DNA from: Puccinia triticina
Lineage: Eukaryota; Basidiomycota; Pucciniomycetes; Pucciniales; Pucciniaceae
Assembly: GCF_026914185.1 (NCBI RefSeq)
Contig: NC_070574.1
Coordinates: 3,100,501-3,164,500 of the forward strand
DNA: 64,000 nt
Direction of reading: 5' to 3'
The position numbers and the translations under genes were made by a program. This document shows, one piece after another, positions 43,501 through 54,616 of this stretch. The stretch's first letter is position 1. The number at the start of each line of letters is the position of its first letter. A model generated the notes under the pieces. It was not told where the DNA came from, searched no databases, and was given only the letters and a program-made list of their open reading frames with translations.

Positions 43501-46500
43501 TCGCAAATGTATCTATCATTCCAACTGTAAATTTGCGCTGACCCGTGGCTGCACCGCCCAACACAGGAATCGCTCAAGATACACCCAAGTTCTCAAAGCG
43601 TGTGCATTGGCTCCGGATCTCAGACCATTTACTGACGGCGATTTGACTGAAATCGGCGACAAAGGCATGCTATTAACTCATGCTTCGCCAATGGCTTGTT
43701 GCTAAATGATTTCCTTACCCAGGTACGGTGTTGAGTGGAGGCCAGAAGGCGAGGATTTCTTTAGCTCGGGCGTGAGTCTTATCTCTGGATCCTGCGCGAT
43801 AGATCGTGCAAGTACTGATTCAATTGGCCGCTAAGCTTGTATTCCCCCGCCAAAGTTCTCTTGTTGGACGACGTTTTGAGCGCTGTGGACTCTCATACTG
43901 CCCAACATTTATTCAACCATGCGCTGAATGGCCCTCTGATGAATGAGCGGACATGTATACTAGGTGGATACTTGTGTCTTCTACTTTCACCGGACGTTAA
44001 CAATTATTAACAATTTCTCATTTCTCAGTAACACACGCCGTGGACTTGTGCATGCCAGCTGCATCGTTTGTTGTTTCCTTGGACCGAGGGCAAGTCGCAC
44101 ACGCTGGAGACCCCTCCCTGTCCAAGCTCGCTTCTGCCTTGGTAACCACATCGGAGAACACTGAAGTCGAAAACAAGAAAAGTGCCCCCGAGGTTAGGCC
44201 TGAGCTTACCATTGAGAATCTCGCGGCGCCAATGTTGAACGAGGAGGACGCAGTAGTGGAAATCAAGACGCGGGCAACCCAAAGATTGGTTAAGGAAGAG
44301 CATCAAGCTGTTGGTGCAGTCAGTCTGACAACTTACAGGTTCGTGCAGCTCATCATGCCGGATCAATGAAAGTATTGATCAAATCCGTTTGTCGCAGACT
44401 TTATTACGATTGTCTGGGTGGCTTGATGCCTCTTTTCATCACCTTCGTCTTGTTCATTTTGGCGGAACTGGGAAATGTTCTATCAACATGGGTCCTCAAG
44501 CAATGGGCCGGGAGCAATCAGACATCTCCCGCTCCGAGCAGTCCAATGTCTTCCAGTTTGCTCAATCTTTCAAGTGTAGCTACATCTACCAAGATTTCAT
44601 CGACGAGCTCGGAACTGCTGACTTCCGATTCCTCGTCACTAGAGGATCCAACCCGAGAAGCACGCTTAGATCGTTACATTTTATTATATCTTCTCACCGG
44701 CATATTTGCACTGGCCTTCGAGCTCATGAGAGAGACTTATTTCACCCGCCGGAGCATCATCGCTGGCCGCAAAATCTACGAACGTTTAATCGGCACACTT
44801 CTCAATGCTCAAGGTAAATTCGTGCAAAAAGATTTAGAGCACACCGAGTTGGTGATTAATTTTTGATCCGCCAGTGCGATTTTTCGATACTGTGCCGATG
44901 GGGCGGATCCTCAATCGACTCTCGACTGACGTCCGCACAGTTGATCAAGACCTGTCCAATGTTCTGATTCACTTGGCGGAGGATGTACTGGGGACGATCG
45001 CCATTCTGATCGTTGTGGTTGGCGTTTTGCCCACGGGATTCCTCGTTTTCGCTGTTGGCACTTCTTTGATCTATGTGGCGATCGGTTACCTATATCTGGC
45101 TTCGACGAGAGAACTCAAACGCTTCGAGTCGACTTCCCGTTCCCCCGTTATTTCTCTGTGTACAGAGTGTGAGCCGGTTCCACTCCGTATAGCTGAGGTC
45201 CTCCGAGCTCATTCTTCTGTTCTTTAGGTCTGGGCGGCGTGACCTCAATTAGAGCTTACGGCGATATTGGGCGCTACACCCAGCAGATGTTTCAGCTCAT
45301 CGACGCATACAACCGCCCATTTTTTATGCTATGGATGTGCAACAGATGGCTTTCTTGCCGGATTGACACTGTAAGCTGAAATAATATATTTTTAGTGATA
45401 CTCATCAGTGATAGACCATGTACTAATTTGCTGAATCAATGGTTCTTGTAAACCTCTTAGGCTGTTGCACTCTTTACTTTCCTGGTGGTCATTTATATTA
45501 TTCAAAGTGACATGCCTGCCGCCTTGTCGGGATTTGCGTTGTCGTATGTGATTACCCTCAACAAAAAAACGTAAGATCGGTCAAATTCTTCTTTCAGAAA
45601 TCACTTCGTATTCTGAACTTTAACACACTTGCCAATTTCTTCAGCTTGTGGATCGTTAGATGGTGGGGCGTAAATGTGTGTTCATCACGTTAGAACCCTT
45701 CTATGATTTAATCTGATGCATGAACCTGTTGCATCATTTCCAGGAAATAAATTTCAATTCTGTGAGTAATACCTATGTTATCTTGAAGGATTTTCAAACT
45801 GATCTCAGTTGCGCTGATCCTGAAGATGGAGCGAATTCATGAATACCTCCGAGTTGAGCAAGAACCCAAGAATGGGATTCAGCCGCCCGCCGCCTGGCCT
45901 TCAAAACAAGGCACCGTCGAAGTTGAGGGCCTGACGGCCAGATATGCACCTCATTTGCCGCCGGTCTTGAAGTCGGTTAGCTTTAGTATCAAAGCCGGCG
46001 AGAAGATTGGTCAGTTTATACAACCCCGAGATATTTATCTACCAAGTGCCTGTTTTACTCGACGGCTGACGACGCCACGGCCTCCTCGAAAATAGGCATC
46101 TGTGGGCGAACCGGAAGTGGGAAAAGTACATTGGCACTAAGCTTCTTCCGATTCATCGAAGCCGAGGCCGGCCGAATTATCATTGACGGACTCGATATAT
46201 CAAAGCTAGACCTGGCTTCTCTGAGGAGTAGAATGACCATCATTCCGCAGGAGAGCGTCTTGTTTTCTGCGTAAGTCACTGCGTCTTGGAAGATACCATC
46301 TCAGACTGAGGTTCCATCTGTTCGTTTGAATCACAGAACAATTCGATGGAACTTGGATCCATTCTCAGAGCATGATGATACCCAAAGTAAGCCACGACTG
46401 TGGAAGCAATGAATGTACGTGCGAGGAGTAACGTTGGTATTACTTTCTTGTCTGCTAGTTTGGGATGCCTTGCGTCGAGTCGGAATGGCTGCCTCTTCAT

Positions 46501-47187
46501 CTGAACTCCCGCTAAATGGTAGTAACGCTGCAAACGCTCCGCCTGACGCCAGCTCAAGCGCTCACGATGTACAATTCATCACAAGTCTAAACATGGAGGT
46601 TAAGGAAGGAGGGAAGAATTTCAGTACAGGTCAATATGTCTATTTTTCTTCTTGCTTTGACTGTCATGTTGGCCGTGACGAATGAAACTGAAAGTTTCCC
46701 TACTCCAATCTCACAATAGGTCAACGCCAGCTCTTGGCAATTGCCCGCGCAATCCTTAAATTGGAAAACTCGGCCTTGCTCATTCTGGACGAATCGACTG
46801 CGAGCTTGGGTGGGTTTGTCTTTTGTGGTGTTGCAGCTTCATCATTACCATACTCGTGGTTTACATCTCTGGGGATTGTGTCTATCAGATGCCGAATCGG
46901 ACGAAAAGATCCAAGCAGCCATCCGAACAGAAATGGGCAATTCAACGATTCTATGCATCGCACATCGGCTGAAAACAATAATTGACTACGACAAAGTGCT
47001 GGTTTTATCAGACGGCGAAGTCTTAGAATTTGATGAGCCCTGGAGGCTACTACTGGACGATGAGGGGGGTGAAGGAGAAGTCACGAAACCCTCCGCATTT
47101 AAAGAGCTTTGCCTCAAGTCTGGCCATTACGATGAGCTCAAACAATCCGCCTTGCAGTTGCGGGCTAAAAACCTCCGGTCTACATAA
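40543..47187 (+). CDS. ABCC (Ybt1/bile-pigment type) transporter, 23 exons
   Basis: Exons: 40543-41784, 41871-42312, 42393-42487, 42567-42820, 42865-43151, 43229-43236, 43296-43492, 43567-43664, 43723-43771, 43836-43963, 44029-44338, 44398-44813, 44875-45159, 45228-45370, 45461-45570, 45645-45675, 45744-45761, 45826-46009, 46096-46270, 46337-46386, 46459-46629, 46720-46809, 46889-47187; 1693 aa, every phase consistent. NBD1: Walker A GRVGSGKSTLL (built across three exons including an 8-nt one), signature LSGGQKAR, Walker [15 protein letters not shown]2: [31 protein letters not shown]. Two introns appear to be GC-AG (donors GCAAGG at 43152 and GCATGC at 43665). Intron 4 is only 44 bp. Compared with the paralogue at 1-1014 it lacks the WNGQDFTRC segment at the N-terminus. 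Likely vacuolar/plasma-membrane exporter of organic anions. Confidence 0.93.
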
Positions 47188-48185
47188 GTCTCATTGATAC
47201 TTGTTTTCGTGCTTATAGAGCGTATTTCCCATCTGTTTGCAATTGTTGCCATTCAAAAGCACATGTTTAGGGTGCTTTTATTTTGAATATTGTTTCTTAT
47301 ATGGTTTGCTGGGTGCCTCCCCTTTCCTATCTCCTACGTACAAAAAAAAACGAGCGGATTTCGAGGTTGGCCTTGAATGCATTATTCCTTGTTGATAGAA
47401 GTCATGAAGCGCACGGTTTACTCTGTTTGCTCATCCTCCATATGTTATGTTATGTTCTGTTCTGTTCTGTCCTGTTATGTTTGTTTATCCGCAACACCTT
47501 CTTCTTAGATCACTGTGTTAGGCTAATTGCTATTTGTTTGCATTTGCTGTAACAAAACCTTCTCTGCTGTTCTCCATTTCACTTATATTTCATTCCATAT
47601 TCACACTAAACAGAACCCTCGTCGGCGCAACTTGCAAGCTTAGCCTTACAAGATTCAGGTGCTGTAAAGTAAAGGTTCTCGATGAGCATCGAGATCCATC
47701 ATGAAAAAGCTGCAAGGTCGTGCTGCCTGTACCATATTGATACAACATATTGGCCACTGCCGCTCCACTCTTCAGATCAAGCCCTGGATAAGATCACTCA
47801 CTTTGAGCAAATTTTTCTGTACCATGTCAATCTTAAGGCCATGTGGACTGCCGCCGGCTTGTTGTTACTTGTTGCATCCGGCTAAATCGCGATTATTGAT
47901 CGCCAAACAGCGCAGTAACAGATAAAACCCTGCCTTCGACCCCCAACCTACTTCAGAGAATGACACGTGGAGCTCGGGCCTGCTTGGTCGTACAAGAAAG
48001 TGTGAGCTTTTTGCACGGGGAGGGGGGGATTTATCCAGCAGGCTACGATACCTTAAATACTGAGGTCACAAAGCTCCTCCTTTCTAACTTGCAGCTGCAT
48101 CCTCCTCCTAAGAGCTCTCATTTCGCCGAAAAGTAGCCGCATACTATCAGATTTTGATAGTCTTAGATTTGAGATAGACCTGATC
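47188..48185. other. Intergenic
   Basis: A pentanucleotide microsatellite (TTATG/TTCTG units) lies at about 47440-47485. Upstream of the secreted-protein gene there is a TTAAATACT motif near 48053. Short plus frames at 47682-47925 show no family signature. Confidence 0.4.
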
Positions 48186-48808
48186 ATGAATACAGCCATC
48201 AAAATGCTTTTCAAGTCTCTGCTCTTGATTGGCTTCTTCCAGGCCTTACCAACATTTGGTTTGCCTGCCCAGCTAATCGTTCAGAAATCTCCTATGGAAA
48301 AATCTTTATACCAACTTCAATCCACCCCCCGCTTGATCAAGAGGATGGAGGGAAAGGCCGCAGGAAGCTTGGCAGAGTCAGGTCTGTCTGTCTCAACCTC
48401 ATTTGTTTCTACTGGAGATCAACCACTCCATTGTACACCAACTAATGTTTGCGCTTCTCTCGATTATGATTCACATGTGCAGTCGACAACAGCGCAGTCA
48501 AAGCTGAAGCGCAATCCCAGATAACAGAAGAAACTTCTACGCATAATGGCAACAAGTTTTCCTTTGAGTAAGCTAAAACATAGAATGAATTCTGTGTTAT
48601 TCTCCTGTCTAATGAAAGATGCGTGCTATTATACAATGTCAGATATATTAAAAACAATATCAAAAATTTATGGAAAAATCATAAAATAAAAAAGGCAAAA
48701 GATGCAGAAATAAAAAGAATAGCAGCACAGGAACCTGAAGAAACGTACCATTACCCAACCGATGCACCAGATAACGAGGAGGCTGGTATTGGGGATGAAG
48801 AACCTTGA
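48186..48808 (+). CDS. Small secreted protein, candidate effector
   Basis: Three exons: 48186-48381, 48483-48567, 48619-48808 (156 aa); donors GTCTGT and GTAAGC, acceptors GTGCAG and GAAAG, phases 1 and 2 consistent. The N-terminus MNTAIKMLFKSLLLIGFFQA followed by LPTFGLPAQ is a clear secretory signal with likely cleavage after about residue 25. The middle is polar; a Lys-rich segment (KNLWKNHKIKKAKDAEIKR) is followed by an acidic tail ending GIGDEEP. No Cys-rich pattern and no known domain. The gene stands alone next to repeats. In rust fungi such orphan secreted proteins are often effectors; that role is inference. Confidence 0.65.
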
Positions 48809-48839
48809 GAAAGTTTCCGAATATTTCATCTGGCTTGTT

Positions 48840-49126
48840 TGTAAAGCCCGCCCACACGCGCACTTCACAAACATGTCACAAGACTCAACTCCAGCCTATA
48901 TAGTCCCATCATTCCTCTTTCCTAGCTCAGCAGAGACTTGACCCCAACTTTTCTCTCTTCTGAGCTAGTTATGTCACTTCTTTCTCTTTCTCCATCTTCT
49001 CTTTTCCTCCCTTCCTCCGTTGTACGTAGCAGAGACTTGACCCCAACTTCTTTCTCTTCTGAGCTAGATGCAATAAAGACCCCAAATGTTGGCATCAGAA
49101 TCCCTCGAGACAATAATCTCTCATGA
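48840..49126 (+). repeat. Possible solo LTR with internal duplication
   Basis: Contains CCTATATAGTCCC (TATA-like), a roughly 100-bp-spaced direct duplication of AGCAGAGACTTGACCCCAAC (about 48928 and 49028), and AATAAAG (49071), the order seen in promoter/poly-A regions of LTRs. Ends and target duplication are not resolved. Confidence 0.35.
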
Positions 49127-49345
49127 GTGCCAGCGCCTAGCCCAGTGAAGAGCTTTCAGCTCTTACATTGTTACACTGGTTTATCTTATTTTATGTGTAT
49201 TCTGCATACTTTTCTTCTACCTGGTAATGGTTTAAGCAACGGTGGGCCTTTACTATACAGGTATTGGTACAGAGTACTGTTATCATATTTTTTTGGTATA
49301 ATAACTGTACTTTTATTTCCATTTTCTGTATTGGATTTTTAATAC

Positions 49346-49463
49346 AGATTTACTTCGCCCACGGAGGGAAACTTGTTGCGCACAGCAATTTCCGTTGACT
49401 CAACGTTGAGTCAACAAAAATTCCCATGTGCAACAAGTTCGCCTCCATGCGCGGAGTAAATCC
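49346..49463. mobile_element. Palindromic MITE with exact 11-bp duplication (118 bp)
   Basis: Flanked by ATTTTTAATAC on both sides (49335-49345, 49464-49474). The arms (GATTTACTYCGC, GGAGGSRAACTTGTTGC, GTTGACTCAACG) form an almost complete hairpin. A 9-11-bp duplication is the Mutator-like pattern. Confidence 0.85.
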
Positions 49464-49586
49464 ATTTTTAATACAATATCCAATTACATGAGGATCTCTT
49501 TTTGCAAAATAGTATATCCAAATGAAGGAAGAAACAAAAAAATCTCAATGGTCAAATGTGGCTTAGTAGGGATGAAAATTTATCTA

Positions 49587-51626
49587 TTTCTTGGGCCTGG
49601 GGATCAGAGAACGCAAAGACTTCCCAGCCTCAGCAAATTCCCCTGAGAGGAGAACATCCTCACAAAGCCACATAAGGCTGCTGACATATTGTGACATAGT
49701 TGAAGGGAGCAAACAACCACAGCTGGAGCTACACACGTCTGCAGCCGCAGAGAAGAATCTTTCAACAGAACAAGAGCTACCCGGCGTTCCTTGACAATCC
49801 CATTGTGAGAATAAAGGCTGGTATGTTGGTAGAAAAGGTCTGCTAACCACCCTATTTGAGAATATATGTGTCCGGGCTGTGTGATTATTGGTGACTTGGC
49901 TCTGCACTTCTACTATCCGCTAGCCTTCAGTGCTCCTCTCTGAGCCTGATCTATAGCGTAAGAATCCGCAAGTGAATAAAGCTCCGCACTCCGCAAGCAC
50001 AGAATCCGCAAGGAACTCTGTAAGTAAAAGATGAGGTCACGTGAACACTCCTAATACTCTAGCACGTCCGCAAGTGTAAGTACAATAAATGAGTATCCGT
50101 AAGATGATAGGATACTAGGATAAGGAAAAGAGAAGAGAAAACCGTGAGCCTCCCCCCTATCTTTCCCTCCACGCACGTCACCATTCCCACCTGATCCAAC
50201 ACTTTCCCGCACTAGTCCTTCAGCTCCACCCGCTTTCCACACGTCATTGTCCCAGACTCCGCTCCTCTCCGACGCTTGCCCTCCCACCGTCCCACCGTCC
50301 TCTGTCTAGCCCCCCCCAGTCAGTCTCTCACCACCGCCTCCGCCCCGGTTCCACCCGCTTCAGCTGCTGTGGCTCACCTGCTGACACGCCGCTGCTACCA
50401 GTCCACGTGTGTAGTCCGCCGCAGTCCAGCCCTGTCTTTCCGCTCCAGTCCGAATACCCAACCCAGAATTCGCAGTCCGCAATCCATGCATTCCATTTGC
50501 GCGCAACTTTTTGGAAGCTTTCTTAGGATGCTTTTCTGAAATCATCCTTGGTGCTTATGTCACTGGAATTCACTCTGCCTGAGCGGCTCTGTGCATTCCC
50601 GCCCGCACTATCTCCGTGGACATTCTAACACGCCTGCCCATTGTGGTGATTTATATAGGCAAGCGTGGTAGAATGTCCACCCGGGGATAGCGCGGGTGGG
50701 AATGCACAGAGAGGTGCAGGCAGAGTGCTTTCCGGTGACATAAGCACTGAGGATGATGTCAGAAAAGCACGCTAAGAAAGCTTACGGAAAGTCACGTGCG
50801 GACCGGAATGCACAGATTGCAGATTGGTTATTTGGATTGGAGGGGAAAAGACAGGGCTAGACTGCGGGGGACTACACACGTGGACTGGTAGCAGCGGCGC
50901 GTCAGCGGGTGAGCCACAACAGGTGAAGCGGGTTCCACCAGCGGGTGAAACCGGGGTGGAGGCGGGTGGCGAGAGACCGACTGGCGGGGGCTAGACAGAG
51001 GACGGTGGGAGGTCAAGCGTCGGAGATGAGCGGAGTCTGGGAGAGTGATATGCGGAAGAGAGGGCGGAGCTGGAGGACTAGTGCGGGAAAGTGTCAGATG
51101 CAAGGGATTGTGTGGGAACGGCGATGTGCATGGAGAGAAGGACAGGAAAAAGGGCTCATGGATTTCTCTTCTCTTTTCCATCATCCTATTATCCTATAAT
51201 CTTACGGATTACTCATTATTGTACTTACAGCTTACGGACGTACCAGAGTATTAGGAGATATATTTGTGACCTTATCTTTACCTAAAGAAGTTACTTGCGG
51301 ATTCTGTGCTTACGGAGTGCGGAGCTTTATTCACTTGCGGATTATTACGCTATAGATCAGGCTCAGAGAGGAGCGCTGAAGGCTAGCGGATAGTAGCAGT
51401 GCAGAGCTGAGTAACCGGCAACCACACAGCCTGGGCACTAATATTCTTGAAGAAGGCGGTTAGCGGACATTTCCACCGACTTACCAGCTTTTATTCTCAC
51501 ACCGTATAAATAACCACACCGTGCCATTACCACAAGGACTGGGTAGGTGGCATAGTTTCCCTGTACAATCACCAGAAGCCCACATGTCTTTGCCTTATGT
51601 TTACTCCTGGTTAAGTGTGTTATCAC
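49587..51626 (-). pseudogene. hAT transposase C-terminal (hATC) relic, split by foldback
   Basis: On the minus strand 51626-51515 encodes NYATYPVLVVMARCGYL, and 49802-49587 encodes GTPGSSCSVERFFSAAADV then LLPSTMSQYVSSLMW. Together these are the two halves of the hATC dimerisation domain (YPxLxxMARxYL ... SxxSVERxFS). They are separated by the foldback element at 49803-51512, which therefore appears to have inserted into this domain. Only this fragment of the transposase was recognised. Confidence 0.65.
49803..51512. mobile_element. 1.7-kb giant foldback element
   Basis: Left arm 49803-50640 and right arm 50659-51512 are inverted copies with a spacer of about 18 bp. Matching blocks include TGTGAGAATAAARGCTGGTA at the outer ends, GAGCCTGATCTATAGCGTAA, CTTTATTCACTTGCGGAT and TAGAATGTCCAC near the centre. 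Arms differ by scattered substitutions and small indels. No transposase; open frames in the arms mirror each other and show no domain. Confidence 0.8.
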
Positions 51627-51639
51627 AGTAACTGGGGGA

Positions 51640-53342
51640 GAAACATATTACTATACTTGTATTTTTTGTTTCAGAAACAAAAAACAGAATACTATACGGG
51701 CCACTTGCAGCAAGGGCCAATGCTAGTACAGTTAGTAGTATAGGATGGTACACCAATCCCTACAATAACAGAACGGCCAGGTTATCATAGAGTATAGTAT
51801 AAATAGGCCCATTGTTGGTTTAAGCTTTGTTTTGGAGTATGTTTTGCTCTTACATAGATTTTTCATGCTTAACTTGTTTGGAACTACATAACCTTGAGTT
51901 TACCATGAAAGTCCAGGAAACTCAAGTCCCAGGCAGGAGTGTTAGCTGGAGGCAAACAATTGGACCAGATGTATACGCTGCATCTGATGAGCTGCTTTTA
52001 GCGCAGTGCTTTCTTGGCCTGATTTTGCGAGCTGAAAAGCAGCAGGCAGATTGCTGCACAACTTGCCTTCCTGGAAAAAACTTTTGGATTTTATGTAAAT
52101 AAATACATGCATAGTGTTTGCATGTTTTGAGGTTTTGCCCGTTGTGGTGTTCTAATTTTGTGACAATGCCAAAAGCACATTGAGGAGGTATTGTGACAGC
52201 ATAGGCACAGCTATCATCCAATTTTATGAAAGACACAATTTTATCTGAATTGTACAAAAGAAGATCAAGGGTTCCCCCTGTAAAATTACAAAAGAGAAAA
52301 AAAAACAAGGGTTTCCCCTTATTTAAAACTTCAAAAAAATGGCCGCACTAATCTCAATACAATAATAATTCAAAAAAAATCTCAACCTAGCCACCAACAA
52401 CAGCAGAGCTGTGTACTCAGGCTCACCCCCCAGCCCGCGTCTAGTGCGTGGGTCAAAAGGGATGGACATGAAGGCCCCTGGCCAGCAGCTAAGGCTACGA
52501 ACCTGTTGGGGGCCCACTCTTTGCCCCTTGGACTGTGCATGTGCAACAGCAGAGGGGTTGAGGGCAATGGATAGCTAGAAGTGCAGCGCCTCCAATTGCC
52601 CTGGGGAATCAATAACCTTGAACACTGCCTCTATTTTAAGCAGTTGGTCCTTCTCAGTGTTGCTAGACTCACCAAAGCTGTTCTCTCAGCTTGCTCGTGA
52701 TCAAATCCACTGTTACCCTTGCCACGAAATTGTATGCGCTGTCCCTATCTGCAACTCACCACCACACCACCTTATCATTGCCGTGCACTACCAACCCACC
52801 GTTGTGGTGGTAAATCCTGGTTGGGGACCCAAATTGGCCGCATGGGTTTGCAGAGGTTGCGGGCTGCAGATTCCGCAAGGCTGGCGCGGAGAATGTCTGC
52901 AAGGCGGTGCGCGGGGTTATGTACACGGCTTGGTGGCGGCAGAGCTGGACTTGAATTATGCAGGCCGGCGCAGACTGGCTAGTATAGGCCGTGACCGGGG
53001 GAAGATGTGGCAGCCAAAGCAGGCTACGCCAGCGGGCGTAGCTGGGGCGGAAGCGGCATGTGGGATCCTGGCATTGAAGGCTAGACAGAGGCAAGAGGAG
53101 TCCAACAGTGGGCGATGACGTGCAGCAAAGTTGACAGAAGATCCGTGTGAGGATGGTGTGCGTGAGAGGCGGGTAGAGGAGGAGGGTTTTTCTTTCTCTC
53201 GCATTGTTTTTCCTTTTTTACGGAGGGGGGAGGGAGTTTCCCCCCCCCATCATCTCATCACAATGTCTTACGGATTCTGCTTCATTGTGATTATTATTAT
53301 TATTACTTGTACAGATTCCTTACCTGTTCCACTTGACAGCTG
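51640..53342. other. Intergenic; diverged partial foldback arm
   Basis: At about 53070-53320 sequence such as GGCTAGACAGAGG and CTTACGGATTCTGCTTCATTG resembles the right arm of the preceding foldback, so a degraded relative may lie at about 52850-53320. Plus frames at 51827-52102 and 52618-53118 show no recognisable family. Confidence 0.35.
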
Positions 53343-53815
53343 ACCGGGTCACTGAGTGGATACCTACTCCACTTGATGACCAACTGGGCCATTGAGTGGA
53401 GTATTTATCCACTTGATGACCAACCGGGCTATCAAGTAGATAAGTCCATTTGATGACCCGGTTGGTAATCAAGGTTTATTGAGCAAGTGGAGTGTTGTAT
53501 CCACTCAATGACCAACCAGGCCATCAAGTGGATATAGAAGTCCACTCAATGACCAACTGTTGGTCATCGAGTGGATACATCGAGCTAGTAGCCAGGTTCA
53601 CATTGGATTTTTGACACCATTTTTATCCAATTTACCATTAAAATTTTCCATTTTTTTCACGTTGGTCAGATTCATCTGAAATTGCTTTTTTTGATTATTG
53701 AACAATATGCACAAATTTCATGATAAAATGCCATAAAAATGGTGTTAAAGTGACCAACGTGAACTGTGCTAGTGGAGTGTTGTATCCACTCAATGAGGTC
53801 AATAATTGAGGTTGG
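53343..53815. repeat. Minisatellite with palindromic about 40-bp unit
   Basis: Units combine CCACTTGATGACCAAC with its inverted counterpart (GTTGGTCATCGAGTGG). The array is interrupted at 53591-53769 by a MITE and resumes with GTTGTATCCACTCAATGA. Confidence 0.8.
53591..53769. mobile_element. TA-flanked MITE, family 1 copy 2 (179 bp)
   Basis: Same family as 6281-6467: GGTTCACATTGGATTTTTGA at the left, TGACCAACGTGAAC at the right, TA on each side. It too lies inside a minisatellite. Confidence 0.8.
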
Positions 53816-54133
53816 GAGTTGCGAGGGGTGGGTCTGATTTAGCTGCCAATATATTGGCATGTAGGAACTGTAATTACAAATTATTTCATATTTTGGATAT
53901 ATTGGTTTGCTAAACACCATTGGCATTTTACCGATATAATTGTGAAATATTTGCGAAATATGTTGCTGATTATATCAGTGCCAAACAGGGACTTAGCTTG
54001 ACAGGTAAGGTCTAATGTATTGTGGGGCCCCGCCATGGTTGGGCAAAGGGGGGAAAGTCTGCCCCCCCCCCCCCTGGGAGGGACTAGAATGTTTGAAGCG
54101 GTGTAGCCGCACCTCTTTGGTGACCTCACCGGC

Positions 54134-54579
54134 TGTAGTTAGAGTGACTAAATGTGAGGACCGGCCTACTATTCAGTTAGCTATGTATAGGCTATGAAGT
54201 TTATCCAAGAGGATAAACTCGCCAAGTGCTTGAACAGTAGATTGATTTGGCTCAGTTATAAGTTTGTTGATAAAGTATAGAGCTTGTGATTTCTTAAATT
54301 TATATTTATGTATGAAGAACCTAATGACATAGAATATCTTGATGAGAAAAGAGAGAAAGAAAGGAAACAAACTTTGAGAGAGGGGAAAACATAATCATCC
54401 AAAAGAACAACAACTCCGATGACGCAACAAGAGAAATATGTCATTGCCATGTAGATTGCATGACATCATCTCCATCAAAGGTCAATCCAATGAGCAATCA
54501 AAGTTAATTGATCTAAATAAACAATAAGTCGGCCAAACAAAACGGACAAAAGTCCAAATTATCATCCGAGTTTGTTACA
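54134..54579 (-). repeat. Putative gypsy 3' LTR
   Basis: On the minus strand it begins TGTAACAAACTCGG directly after a purine-rich GTAGTAGGGGAGGC tract downstream of the pol stop, and ends near CTCTAACTACA. The partner LTR is not in the window, so ends are inferred. Confidence 0.5.
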
Positions 54580-54616
54580 AAATTAGCCTCCCCTACTACC
54601 CCCGAAAAGGATGTGA

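Noticed and set aside
45544..45600. Intron starting at GTATGTG in the ABC gene
   Set aside because: Reading through to GTAAGA at 45571 keeps the frame and gives the family's ALS-x-LWIVR spacing.
52618..53118. 166-codon plus frame
   Set aside because: Overlaps a degraded foldback arm, odd composition, no domain, no splice or signal features.
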